Positions 48,601 to 57,437 of a stretch of DNA of 64,000 nucleotides are shown in pieces. Location of the stretch: positions 7,292,902 to 7,356,901 of the forward strand of contig NC_087076.1 of the NCBI RefSeq assembly GCF_026151205.1. Reading direction: 5' to 3'. The stretch comes from Bolinopsis microptera (Eukaryota > Ctenophora > Tentaculata > Lobata > Bolinopsidae). Each line of letters begins with the position of its first letter. Within the stretch, counting starts at the first letter, position 1. Position numbers and translations under genes: made by a program. Under the pieces are notes generated by a model, which had not been told where the DNA came from, did not search any database, and saw nothing but the letters and a program-made list of their open reading frames with translations.

Positions 48601-50193
48601 CTAAACCAAATCCTGGATTACACAAGACGTGGTAGCCTGTGAGGGTGTAACTATAGTGTATACCGCTCCGCTATGTAATGATACAATAGTTGTAAAGGTA
48701 AATGCAATCGATTAAATCCACCAGGACGCCAGATAGATCTACTAAAATAAGCGTTGAATATTCAGCGTGGTTGTAAGAACCAAATTGTTCAAAATTATCT
48801 GGTGTTCTAGGCTAATCCAAGGCCAGGAAATATGGGAAACAAAAGGTTTGAAGGCAAGGAAGATTCCTGACTGCCCTCTTTAAGTGTTCTATCCTTCTAA
48901 GAGCCACGGGGGATTAGCATAATAATGTCATAGCCTCGCCTACCCAAGCAGCGAGATTACTCGCGTTGCATTATTGAAAACGTCAACTTGGAGCTGTTGC
49001 TTTGACAAAAACTGGCTTTTCTAGATGGTGAAATTTACAAGCTTTTGGTCTATTTGCAAGCTTTTGATCTATTAACTCGACAGCCTGATGCAAAAAAAAG
49101 GTGCCAAAATGGGCCTAAAAATGTAAGAAAGCGTCTATGATTTGTCTAAAAGCGCTGAAAAAATGTCAAAACTAAAATGTCATCAGCCCCATCTTACTAT
49201 ATATAAAGCGAGACGATATATATATATATAATGGCTGGATATATCCGTGCCATTTTACTGACACCAGGGCATCAACTTCAACGCGACTTTCCGCAAAAAC
49301 CGTAAAAGATATACAACTGAAACTTTTTTGACTGGGTCAAATGCTTTAATGGCCTTCAAATCAGCACGAAAAAATTAAAAATTGGCCAAGGAATTAGAAT
49401 TTTAGTGCCCAAAATTTGGACTCCCAAGTGGTGTCAAAAACGCGAATTAAATAGGTAATAATTATTTTATTCTCTCGAGTCTTGACACCACTTTAGGGTA
49501 GACGGGTTCCTGCTAGTAAAAATAGTGCTTATACAGAATAATTCTTTGAATTGTAATAATGATGTATGGGATTTAATTAATTAATAATGGGTTTTTAATT
49601 AATTAACAAGCAGTAATTTCGTTATCAAAATGCGAACACAAAGTTAGTTACTAACAAAATAGACGGACTTTCATGCAAATGGATGGCAGTCAATTGATAA
49701 TATAAACTATTATCAGTTCGTAATCTACATTTGTAGTGGTATGACGTGTTGTGACCATGATTGGTTACGACCTTGACATACCTGAGGGAAGTCGAGCTCG
49801 ACGAAAGCCTGAGGTTGCAATCCCTCCTGGGTCAAGTTCCAGAACAGCGTATCAAAGCCGGCCCCAATGTTTATAATCTGACAGTTACTATCATGTTGCT
49901 TGATAAAACTCCGCATCGCTTGACGAACACTTTGTACCCTGTCAATAAGGATATAATATGTCACATGGTAACGTTTTTCAAATCTTTTAATTTTCTAATT
50001 TACCGAACAGCAATAAATAAACCGGTCTGGTAATGTACCTGACATAATATCCCCGACTAATCTCAGGCGCTTTAGCAGTGGTGCTGTGTACAAAATACTT
50101 CAGGTAATCGTCCCTGAAGTAGCGTTTTTCCACACACCATCGCTTACAGTGCGAGGCATCATTGTTAGTCGCTCTGACTCCTTCGTCACTCAT
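39606..50193 (-). CDS. LCMT1: Leucine carboxyl methyltransferase 1 (PP2A methylation)
   Basis: Seven exons: 50039-50193, 49782-49938, 41857-42004, 41407-41593, 39987-40110, 39713-39862 and 39606-39629. All phases agree, giving 314 residues (human 334). LCMT1 transfers a methyl group from S-adenosylmethionine to the C-terminal Leu of the PP2A catalytic subunit in the cytosol. Landmarks are [16 protein letters not shown] at the start, the SAM loop NIGAGFDT (75-82), VELDFPQ, the SIDLRD motif (split across an intron), LTECVLCYM and NYEPCNM, and the C-terminal [11 protein letters not shown]...EHYCLSWAT. The start is the ATG that aligns with the family N-terminus. The tiny last exon is uncertain; reading through its GTAAGT donor would add a different 14-residue tail ending at 39650. 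Exon 4 ends inside an 18-copy 41-bp tandem array. Intron 2 (42005-49781) hosts two genes on the plus strand. Confidence 0.9.
40085..40465. other. Insertion flanked by a ~40-bp direct duplication in LCMT1 intron 4
   Basis: The sequence tatcattatacttccgaacc and its continuation to ggaggtatgtgtaaagg occurs at about 40095-40131 and again at 40412-40457. The first copy contains the exon 5 acceptor and the first codons of exon 5. The ~280 bp between them hold a minus-strand open frame (part of 40072-40392) of unknown identity and end in four aagct repeats. It may be a short retroposon with a long target duplication, or a simple local duplication. Confidence 0.5.
40701..41446. repeat. 41-bp tandem array spanning an LCMT1 exon end and its splice donor, ~18 copies
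   Basis: The plus-strand unit is ggaacagtacctgtctgtca followed by tgttgcagggctcgtagttaa. Read on the minus strand, each unit contains the last ~31 coding bases of LCMT1 exon 4 (NYEPCNMTD-type codons) plus CAG|GTACTG, a complete 5' splice site. The copy nearest the exon body (41407) is taken as the functional donor. Copies are over 95% identical. Confidence 0.97.
41700..41768. repeat. 11-bp AT-rich microsatellite (cattatgtata)
   Basis: About five to six tandem copies of cattatgtata in LCMT1 intron 3, followed by a decayed copy. Confidence 0.9.
42514..44111 (+). CDS. Rhodopsin-like GPCR (orphan), nested in an LCMT1 intron
   Basis: Exons 42514-43459 and 43975-44111 (AAAG|GTAATT, ttttttag acceptor, phase 1) give 360 residues; without splicing exon 1 alone would end at 43476. 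The start is the first ATG, preceding the N-glycosylation motif NCT. Seven hydrophobic helices are visible: TM1 [22 protein letters not shown]2 around [13 protein letters not shown]3 ending in [10 protein letters not shown] where DRY normally stands, TM4 around [15 protein letters not shown]5 [21 protein letters not shown]6 around [14 protein letters not shown] and TM7 [11 protein letters not shown] in place of NPxxY. The TM2 Asp and TM4 Trp are kept. The second exon adds an acidic, hydrophilic cytoplasmic tail. The ligand is unknown. Such divergent class A receptors are numerous in cnidarians and other invertebrates. Confidence 0.8.
44112..45944. other. Intergenic stretch with a three-copy dispersed repeat
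   Basis: Segments 44630-44905 and 45232-45512 are diverged direct copies of one ~280-bp repeat (shared landmarks: cccatggtcacagggaggag, aatagtattcttt, tttgcacgtgc, accatggttact). A partial third copy at 45140-45225 shares gcttttacctaatttgcacg. No protein or TIR seen, so it is probably an unclassified retroposon family. Confidence 0.7.
45945..47886 (+). CDS. Surface protein with two TSP1 domains and one Sushi domain
   Basis: Exons 45945-46226, 46414-46438 (25-nt microexon), 46507-46851, 47025-47204 and 47714-47886 keep phase throughout and give 334 residues. A signal peptide covers about residues 1-30. A Cys-containing N-terminal domain follows ([12 protein letters not shown]...[10 protein letters not shown]), then two thrombospondin type-1 repeats, each with WSEFG-x-WS-x-CS and CGGGT or CEGGT plus the closing C-x4-C. 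Next is one CCP/Sushi module (VTCFKPKHY...[13 protein letters not shown]). The last exon ends in a hydrophobic segment ([16 protein letters not shown]), a possible membrane or GPI anchor. TSP1 and CCP modules mediate adhesion and complement-like recognition. It lies on the strand opposite to LCMT1, inside its second intron. The microexon and the last exon are the least certain parts. Confidence 0.7.
47460..47510 (+). ncRNA. Near-perfect 22-bp hairpin in an intron of the TSP1/Sushi gene
   Basis: CCATAAACTTATTA.. pairs with ..TAATAAGTTTATGG across a 6-base ttaggg loop. The stem is about 22 bp with one bulged T. Size and shape resemble a small RNA precursor, but a tiny palindromic transposon relic is equally possible. 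Transcription is not shown. Confidence 0.3.
47897..48190 (+). mobile_element. Foldback element copy B, single arm
   Basis: Starts with a G run (gggggccgggggg), then tcttcatcaaaattctctcg, the ccatg(g) segment and attgttcctagccgaaatta, and on to ggatattatgttctaaggac. It is the same family as 26728-27757, diverged by perhaps 10%. It stops at ggaccattaag with no second arm. It lies 10 bp after the stop codon of the TSP1/Sushi gene. Confidence 0.85.
48250..48525 (+). pseudogene. Decayed non-LTR retrotransposon reverse transcriptase fragment
   Basis: Three reading frames in turn give [23 protein letters not shown] and [19 protein letters not shown] followed by SLQRRRERF. This is the familiar C-terminal end of CR1/L1-type reverse transcriptases. 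At least two frameshifts and short deletions have destroyed it. It adjoins foldback copy B and lies in LCMT1 intron 2. Confidence 0.75.
48526..49781. other. Rest of LCMT1 intron 2, no gene
   Basis: Contains a (ta)n tract at 49216-49230. No exon or repeat family recognised. Confidence 0.5.
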
Positions 50194-50627
50194 CCTACTG
50201 ACAAAAAGAGTGGAATGTTATACAAATACTTTCAACTTTAGGGACCAGAGAAAATTGTTCTCTGAAGTCTGATCAGAAGATGTAATTTAATTCCGAAATT
50301 TAAATTAATTTTGGATTTTTTGGATTGGATTAAAATGTATATTATGCACATTGCTCATATTGCAATAACAACCATGTATTACCTATTATATTGGGATTAT
50401 ATTAGAATAATATAAAATATATTTTTATATCATAATTTGCACCAAAGATTACAGATAGTGCAATGAACATTATACAGAAATGAAAATACAAATATTTTCC
50501 TGTATAAAAAAGTAGTCTTTAATAATTAATTTCCTAAAAAGAAACTTTATTAAAATCTTTCAAAAGTTTAAAAATTCTATCGTTCATGACTCTCAGTCAA
50601 AAAAAAGAATACACTGCATGGCACAGG

Positions 50628-50810
50628 TCAAATAATATCATTTATATCCCTAGTCAGCTCACTTAACTCAATCAACTCGTAAAGTTGCACTAAAGTATCA
50701 GCATGGGTTTTAAGATGTTGTTTCAACTCGTGAACTAAACTTGTAGAAAAGGAGCACTTGGGGCATCCTAGATTAGTTCGCCTTCTACTCTCTTCCATCT
50801 TATCGTCCAT
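50628..50810 (-). CDS. Small single C2H2 zinc-finger protein or exon
   Basis: 60 residues beginning at ATG 50808-50810. It contains one C2H2 finger: CPKC at about 16-19, then HLKTH (C-x2-C-x12-H-x3-H). An acidic, leucine-rich tail follows (LYELIELSELTRDI). A single finger suggests that this is the last exon of a larger gene, but the ATG is in good position and no upstream acceptor in frame was convincing. It lies between the 5' end of LCMT1 and the 3' end of the membrane-protein gene. Confidence 0.4.
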   Translation of the reverse strand: MDDKMEESRRRTNLGCPKCSFSTSLVHELKQHLKTHADTLVQLYELIELSELTRDINDII

Positions 50811-51243
50811 TCTCAGATCTCATCTTCCATTCTATTGCACGCCCATTTTAAGTTGTGTTTTGGATAATGTAACACAAGAATAATGAGACATGAAGAATAA
50901 CCACTGATTTATTGACTATTTATTAATCCCTGCATTGACAGTATTTTAGGAATAAAAACATATAAAATTAATAAACATTAATAAATTATCAAATATTAAT
51001 TTAATATTTACGTTAAAAAAATTAAAACAATCCGAGATATTTTACAAGATTATATTAATATACCGTTTAAAATAAAGATAAAGAACGTTTAACAGTGTAA
51101 GTAAGAATAAAACTAAGAATGTATGCCATTGTCGTTCAGTCAGCAGTCGACAAAAAAATTCGAATCTAAATATGTGTCTCGGTAAACCTCCTGACTCCGA
51201 AATAATACCACAAAAATACTTAACCTCTAAACTCTCTAACTGT

Positions 51244-54200
51244 TCAATACGAGAAGGACTCGTCCATATCACAGTACCCGAACAAATACCTCCCATACGT
51301 CCCAAACAGGATAACCGCTTCACACGCCCTGCACACCACCCCAAACATTACCAAACTCTCACTCTGCTGGGACGCAGTTAACACGTACGCTGTGTACAGG
51401 GTCACTACCAGGTACTTGCCCAAACCTCGCACCCAGCTGTCCTCCTCCAACATCCCGTCTGAGAAGGTCGCCACGGAGATAGCCCTGATAGCCAGCATGG
51501 AGAGGGGCAGGGGTGCAAGGAGCTGTTTAGCGTAGGGGATGATGTAGGATACTCCGAAAGAGATTAACTGTGGTATCCGGATGATAGCTCCCAACATGGT
51601 CTGGGCTTGTGGAGCAGTGTTGGGGGGAGGTAGAGAGGGGGCGGGGGTCATGTCGGATAGAGTGATGGTCAGGATCATGTAGCTAGCAAGGATGAGCAGG
51701 CAGGCGTCCGATATAATACCTTCTTCCACCGCTATGTTTACAATGAGGATCAAACACGCCGTAAAGAAAAGAGCGACCTGAGGAGTAGTTGGTTGGTCAC
51801 ACACTAAATAGAGGGTGGGGTGGGGGGAGGGGAGGGGGTGGGGCGGGGTTCCTTGTCTACCTATAGGGTTCGTTCTACTCATCAGTCATCACATCTTACA
51901 TTATTTCAAAAGATCAATATTCAATAAATTATAAAAGATAAAACAGAACTAGAGCCTACCTTAATTGTTGGAGACAGATCAATGTAGAAAACGTTCAGAT
52001 ATGCGGACAGGGCCAGGCTAAGAGTAGATACAGCTATGATAGCGCCTTTAATCAAACCCTCACTCTCCTCGATACGTTCTGTTAAAACCCTGAGGGTATT
52101 TCCATTCTGGAATCAGAGAATAGCAACAAAGTTGAAACATGACGCCAGGGCCCTACCAACAACCTAACGTTATTGGTAACTTCAACCTTAATGATCATTT
52201 AAAAAGAAGTACCTAAAAAAGGAGTACAATCTAAGAAGGAGTGCCGACTGCCAATTAAACATATATACAATATTTATATAGAACCTTTTCTGCTGTTTCC
52301 TTGACCAAAATTTCACAGTTTTACGGAATTTTTGACCAGTGATCAATCATTGAAGTTGGCGAGAGTGACACAAGTCGCCATAAAGGTACTGGAAGCAGAA
52401 TATCTGGAGAAAACTTTGATGCAATGAAAATTTTCAAATTTCAGCTCCCCGCGACCCAAATTTCACTTTTTTGACTACATTTTTCTTGAATGATCATTCA
52501 ATGAGTTCACTGTGGATGGTTTGGGCACAAGGCATGATAGATTACCAAAAAAGCCTTGATAAACAGAATATCATCAGAACAGAAGTAAACATTTTGGAAG
52601 ATTTTTGAACATGTATAACGAGACGTACCTAGAAAACTTTGTGACGAGTAGATATATCTGGTATCCCTCGACGAGAGAAAGAAGAGGAGGAACTGAGAGG
52701 AGGATGTAGCTAACACAGGATAGGATCGGAGCTGGGATAAACGCCAGAGGGTACGAGATCAGAACTACACCGCATACTGACACTTGTATCACCTGGTTCA
52801 GGGGGGACTGGTCAGATCATCTTGGTAATGACATATTATATATCGCGGCAAAAACTGCGATCTGACCGTCTGGATCCACCTTCTATCCCTTTCTCACCGC
52901 ACTGTACAAACCTTTGATGACCTCCATTTGAAACAAACCAATTCTTCTTGAATCTTGTCAATACACAATATAGCACCTAGTAGCCGCTCTACTTACCTCA
53001 TACCTGGCGCGCCACTCCCTGTGTGCGGCGCTCTTTTCAAGCATCATGAACAGGAAGCTGATACGAAGCTTATATGTGAGAGAAGCAGGCTACAGTACGG
53101 AAAAAAAGTATTGAGACTCATTAACGCGGGACTTTGTACACTTTCGAGCGTTACGAATCTCTGTAGACCCATTTAATTAGTTTAAGGGGGCCGGGGGGGA
53201 GGTCTTCATCAAAATTCTCTCGAAATTGATTTTATAATTGTTTCTGATAGAGGGGAGTGATATCTATCAGCTGCTTTTGGTCCCATGGAAAAATATTGTT
53301 CCTAGCCGAAATTATCGCTGGTCAAAGGTCAGCGCTCATGTGTAATTGTATTGCGCGAGCGATTTTCAATCGCGCGTCCTGAAAATCGAGTCTAAAAATC
53401 TTCTCCAGAGGAGGAGGAGGACTGATGAGGACTAAGGACGAGGACGACTAGTGTAGGACTGAGGATGAGGACTGATGAGGAGAAGGAGGAGGAGGACTGA
53501 GGAGGACAATGAGGAGGAGACTGAGGAGGAGGAGGAGGACTGTTGAGGAGGAGGAGGAGGATGATGAGGAGGAGGACTGAGGAGGACGAGGACTAAGGAC
53601 GAGGAGGAGGACTGATTAGGAGAAGAAGAAAGCGAAGAAGGAGGAGGAGGATGAGGCTAGGAGGAGGAGAAGGAGGAGAATGAGGAGGAGGACTGGGGAG
53701 GACTGAGGAGGAGGATAAGTAGGATGAGGACGAGGACGATTATGAGGAGGACAGAGAATGAGGACTGATGAGGAGGAGAAGGAGGAGGAGGAGGAGGAGG
53801 AGGAGGAGTGAGGACTGAGGAGGACTGAGGAGGAAGAGGAGGATGACTGAGGAGGAGGATGAGGAGGAGGACTCAGAAGGAGGACGAGGACTAAGGACGA
53901 GGAGGAGGACTGATTAGGAGAAGAAGAAAGCGAAGAAGGAGGAGGAGGATGAGGCTAGGAGGAGGAGAAGGAGGAGAATGAGGAGGAGGACTGGGGAGGA
54001 CTGAGGAGGAGGATAAGTAGGATGAGGACGAGGACGATTATGAGGAGGACAGAGAATGAGGACTGATGAGGAGGAGAAGGAGGAGGAGGAGGAGGAGTGA
54101 GGACTGAGGAGGACTGAGGAGGAAGAGGAGGATGACTGAGGAGGAGGATGAGGAGGAGGACTCAGAAGGAGGACTCAGGAGGAAGAGGAGGATGACTGAG

Positions 54201-56153
54201 GAGGAGGATGAGGAGGAGGACTCAGAAGGAGGACGAGGACTAAGGACGAGGAGGAGGACTGATTAGGAGAAGAAGAAAGCGAAGAAGGAGGAGGAGGATG
54301 AGGCTAGGAGGAGGAGAAGGAGGAGAATGAGGAGGAGGACTGGGGAGGACTGAGGAGGAGGATAAGTAGGATGAGGACGAGGACGATTATGAGGAGGACA
54401 GAGAATGAGGACTGATGAGGAGGAGAAGGAGGAGGAGGAGGAGGAGGAGGAGGAGTGAGGACTGAGGAGGACTGAGGAGGAAGAGGAGGATGACTGAGGA
54501 GGAGGATGAGGAGGAGGACTCAGAAGGAGGACGAGGACTAAGGACGAGGAGGAGGACTGATTAGGAGAAGAAGAAAGCGAAGAAGGAGGAGGAGGATGAG
54601 GCTAGGAGGAGGAGAAGGAGGAGAATGAGGAGGAGGACTGGGGAGGACTGAGGAGGAGGATAAGTAGGATGAGGACGAGGACGATTATGAGGAGGACAGA
54701 GAATGAGGACTGATGAGGAGGAGAAGGAGGAGGAGGAGGAGGAGTGAGGACTGAGGAGGACTGAGGAGGAAGAGGAGGATGACTGAGGAGGAGGATGAGG
54801 AGGAGGACTCAGAAGGAGGACTCAGGAGGTGGAGGAGGATGAGGAGGAGGACTCAGGAGGAGGAGGACGACTATGAGGAGGACTCAGGAGGACTGATGGG
54901 GAGGAGAAGGAGGAGGAGGAGGAGAAGGAGAAAGAGGAGGACTGGGAGTAGGACTGAGGAGGAGGGGACTGAGGAGCAGGGTGAGGAGGACTGAGGAGAA
55001 GGACGAGGACGAGGAGTCAGGAAGAGGACTGAAGAGAACTGAGGAGGAGAAGGACTGAGGAGGAGGAGGAAGACTTAGGAGGAGGAGGAGGAGGACTGAT
55101 GAGAAGGAGGAGGAAGACTAGGGAGGAGGAGGAAGACATGTAAATGTTTTGTCTGTTTTTGTCTGTTTTTGTCTGTTTTTGTCCGTTTTTGTTCGCCCTA
55201 CTTTTTGTCCGTTTTGAAAATATAGGGTACCGAACGGACACATCACATGATCTCCCAGCCAAGCATGTGTTACGATACAAATGTACTTGACTATACATTT
55301 AAGGTGCAGTGTACTAGTGATATTATGGTATGTTTAAAGACCGGACCACAAAATATAACCCGGTACCTAGTGTTGTACTAATACATAATAACAAGTAACA
55401 GGGATAAAATTAATGAGCAGAAACAATCGATCTCACGTCAAAAGGCCAAAGCACTCGGGTCTGGGAGTACATGACAACTCCAACTAGTAGTGAGCATACT
55501 AGCGCCCCTGCAGTGGAAAAACACATAAAACATACTATTGGAATGTCCAATTGGTTCGTTTCCTCATAACAATATAGCATATGTAGGGGTTCTGGTTGAA
55601 TTATATCACTTCTGAGAGGTTTTAGAGATCGATTCTGTAAATTTCTCAATTTTCCGATTTTTCCGATTCCGATTTTGGCCTCATCAACCCTCATATCGGA
55701 CATCGGGTTGGACCCCCCCCCCCCCCCCCCCCCCCCCCCCATTATCAAAGAAGTGAATTATAGTACTAAGCAAAACACTGATGAAGAAAAGTCGCGGAAA
55801 ATCTGAAAAATCGCGGGGGATTGAATAATGATATCGCGATTACGTACATGCGCGATTAATTGTTGTCCTTTGAAACAAAATGATCTGATTTACATGAGGA
55901 GCTGCACTGAAGCTGCATGAAGTTGGCTCACCTCTCTAAGAAAAGGAGAGAGGGAAGAGAGTAGCAGTCCCAGAGCGGTGTAACCCGTGTAGATGAGATA
56001 GAGGTGCAGCAGGAGGTCCGGACCAGAGGAGAAAGTGAGAGCTGGAGCAGTTAGCACATACAGCACCAGGAACGCCAGCTCCGTGAAGAGCAATCCGCAG
56101 CACATACCTAGTCCGAGCAACATTATTATTATACAGCTCCTACTAGTGGACAT
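51244..56153 (-). CDS. Unrecognised multipass membrane protein
   Basis: Exons proposed: 55932-56153, 55437-55562 (start uncertain), 52629-52792, 51960-52106 and 51244-51777. Phases agree except between 52629 (phase 2) and 52106 (phase 0), where a small exon is probably missed. About 400 residues. Nine or more hydrophobic helices are visible, among them IIIMLLGLGMCCGLLFTELA, LLLHLYLIYTGYTALGLLL, ALVCSLLVGVVM, CGVVLISYPLAFIP, ILLSVPPLLSLV, AIIAVSTLSLALSAYL, VALFFTACLILIVNIAV and ACLLILASYMILTI. Cytosolic or lumenal loops are short. The tail ends DMDESFSY. I do not recognise the family and assign no function. The 2.6-kb intron 52793-55436 contains foldback copy C and a GA-rich satellite. Confidence 0.6.
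53185..53402 (+). mobile_element. Foldback element copy C, single arm
   Basis: Starts gggggccggggggg, then tcttcatcaaaattctctcg, and matches copy B and the right side of copy A through attgttcctagccgaaatta to gagtctaaaaatct. It changes abruptly into the GA-rich array at 53403, so the rest of the arm is missing. Confidence 0.88.
53403..55138. repeat. GA-rich (gaggaggaggactga) satellite with ~300-bp higher-order units
   Basis: Purine-only on the plus strand except for ac/tga punctuation. Four copies of a ~300-350-bp higher-order unit are marked by gattaggagaagaagaaagc at about 53613, 53912, 54261 and 54559. Open frames here are low-complexity shadows. Confidence 0.95.
55146..55195. repeat. 10-bp repeat (gtctgttttt)
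   Basis: Four to five tandem copies of gtctgttttt, with variants gtccgttttt and gttcg, at the right edge of the GA-rich array. Confidence 0.9.
55709..55740. repeat. C homopolymer of about 31 bases
   Basis: An uninterrupted poly-C tract follows gttgga, in an intron of the membrane-protein gene. Its exact length is likely to be unreliable. Confidence 0.95.
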
Positions 56154-57437
56154 TACACATTTTATTTGCAATTATAAACACTGTCGGGATAACTGTTTTA
56201 CAGTTTCACTGCCAATTTAGATATGAAATACTAGATAGTGTATTAAACAACATGGGACGGCTCGATTAAAAATTAAGAATATTACAGAACCTTCTGGTTT
56301 TATAGTTAGTCACAAACTTTCATTTAACAACTCAAGTTCAGAATTGGGCTTTAATTGGAAATTCGATCCCTGTCCCTACATGTCAGCCACTTTTTTCCCC
56401 ATGTTAGTTCATTTTAAGTTCAAGTCCTGACTGAAGTCAGCCGGTAAGCTGTTGGTGTCTTCTCCCATATTTACCTAGGCCGTACAATGTACATAAGGGA
56501 GTACAATGTACATTATTACTTTTGTACTGGTAATAAGTAGCAACTAGCACGGTTCACCATTACTCTATCATGACTGCTAGAAGCTACACTTTAATTACAC
56601 ACTAAGGGCCAAAGACACCATATTCTAATCACACATTGCAGTGTAGATAAGCACTTGAAATCGCAACAAAATGTAAACGATTACATACAATAAAAGGACA
56701 CTTATAAAAAGTTGTGTAACTGTACCGAAACCATTTATTTACGGATGATTAAGCCTGACTGCAACATTTTGTAAGATGAATAATTGACTTGAACTACACT
56801 ATTGAGTACAGGTTATTTTTACTAATAATTAATAATAACCACACCTACTAGTACTACTCTTAAATTTCAAATTTTGTAAACAAATTCGATATGAAGTATC
56901 AGATATACATTAATACATCCAATACAAATACAATATAATTGAAACAAGTAAATAAATTCGTGTTAAACATAATAGGTACAGGAACTAATACTGTGAATCT
57001 TAGTATTAAGTTTAAAAGTAAAACTCGTTAGGTTTCGTATAAAATATTTCTTGCATAATAATGCATAATAAACTTAATTAATACATTTTAGCTTCTCCTC
57101 TCTGTTCAGTGAAACATCCCGTCACCGGACCAGTTTATTCCACAGCAAATTATTGCAGGACTAGTTTCAGTTTTATGATTTATTTTAAGTTCAACATGTA
57201 GAATTAATGTGCGGGACCAATTCAAATATCTCACAATTTCGACGGACCTCATCTGGTCCGGGGATCAAAGCTTAGTTAACCAATAAAAACTGCTACAATT
57301 ATTCAAATAATTCAAACAAAATACAAATAAAATGTGAAATAAAAATCTGATCAACCCTTCGAAACAATAATAATGTAATGAAACATACGGGTCGGTAATA
57401 TGAAATAAAAAAAACAAAGTATTTCCCCGGTAAATTA
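56154..57437. other. Intergenic, AT-rich
   Basis: Separates the 5' end of the membrane-protein gene from the 3' end of GON4L. No other feature supported. Confidence 0.5.

Noticed and set aside
54779-55298. Glu/Arg-rich and Ser-rich frames on both strands
   Set aside because: Low-complexity shadows of the GA-rich satellite.
56340-56470. Possible tRNA or tRNA-derived SINE (gaaattcgatccctg, agttcaagtcctg)
   Set aside because: B-box-like words occur but no cloverleaf or A box could be built.
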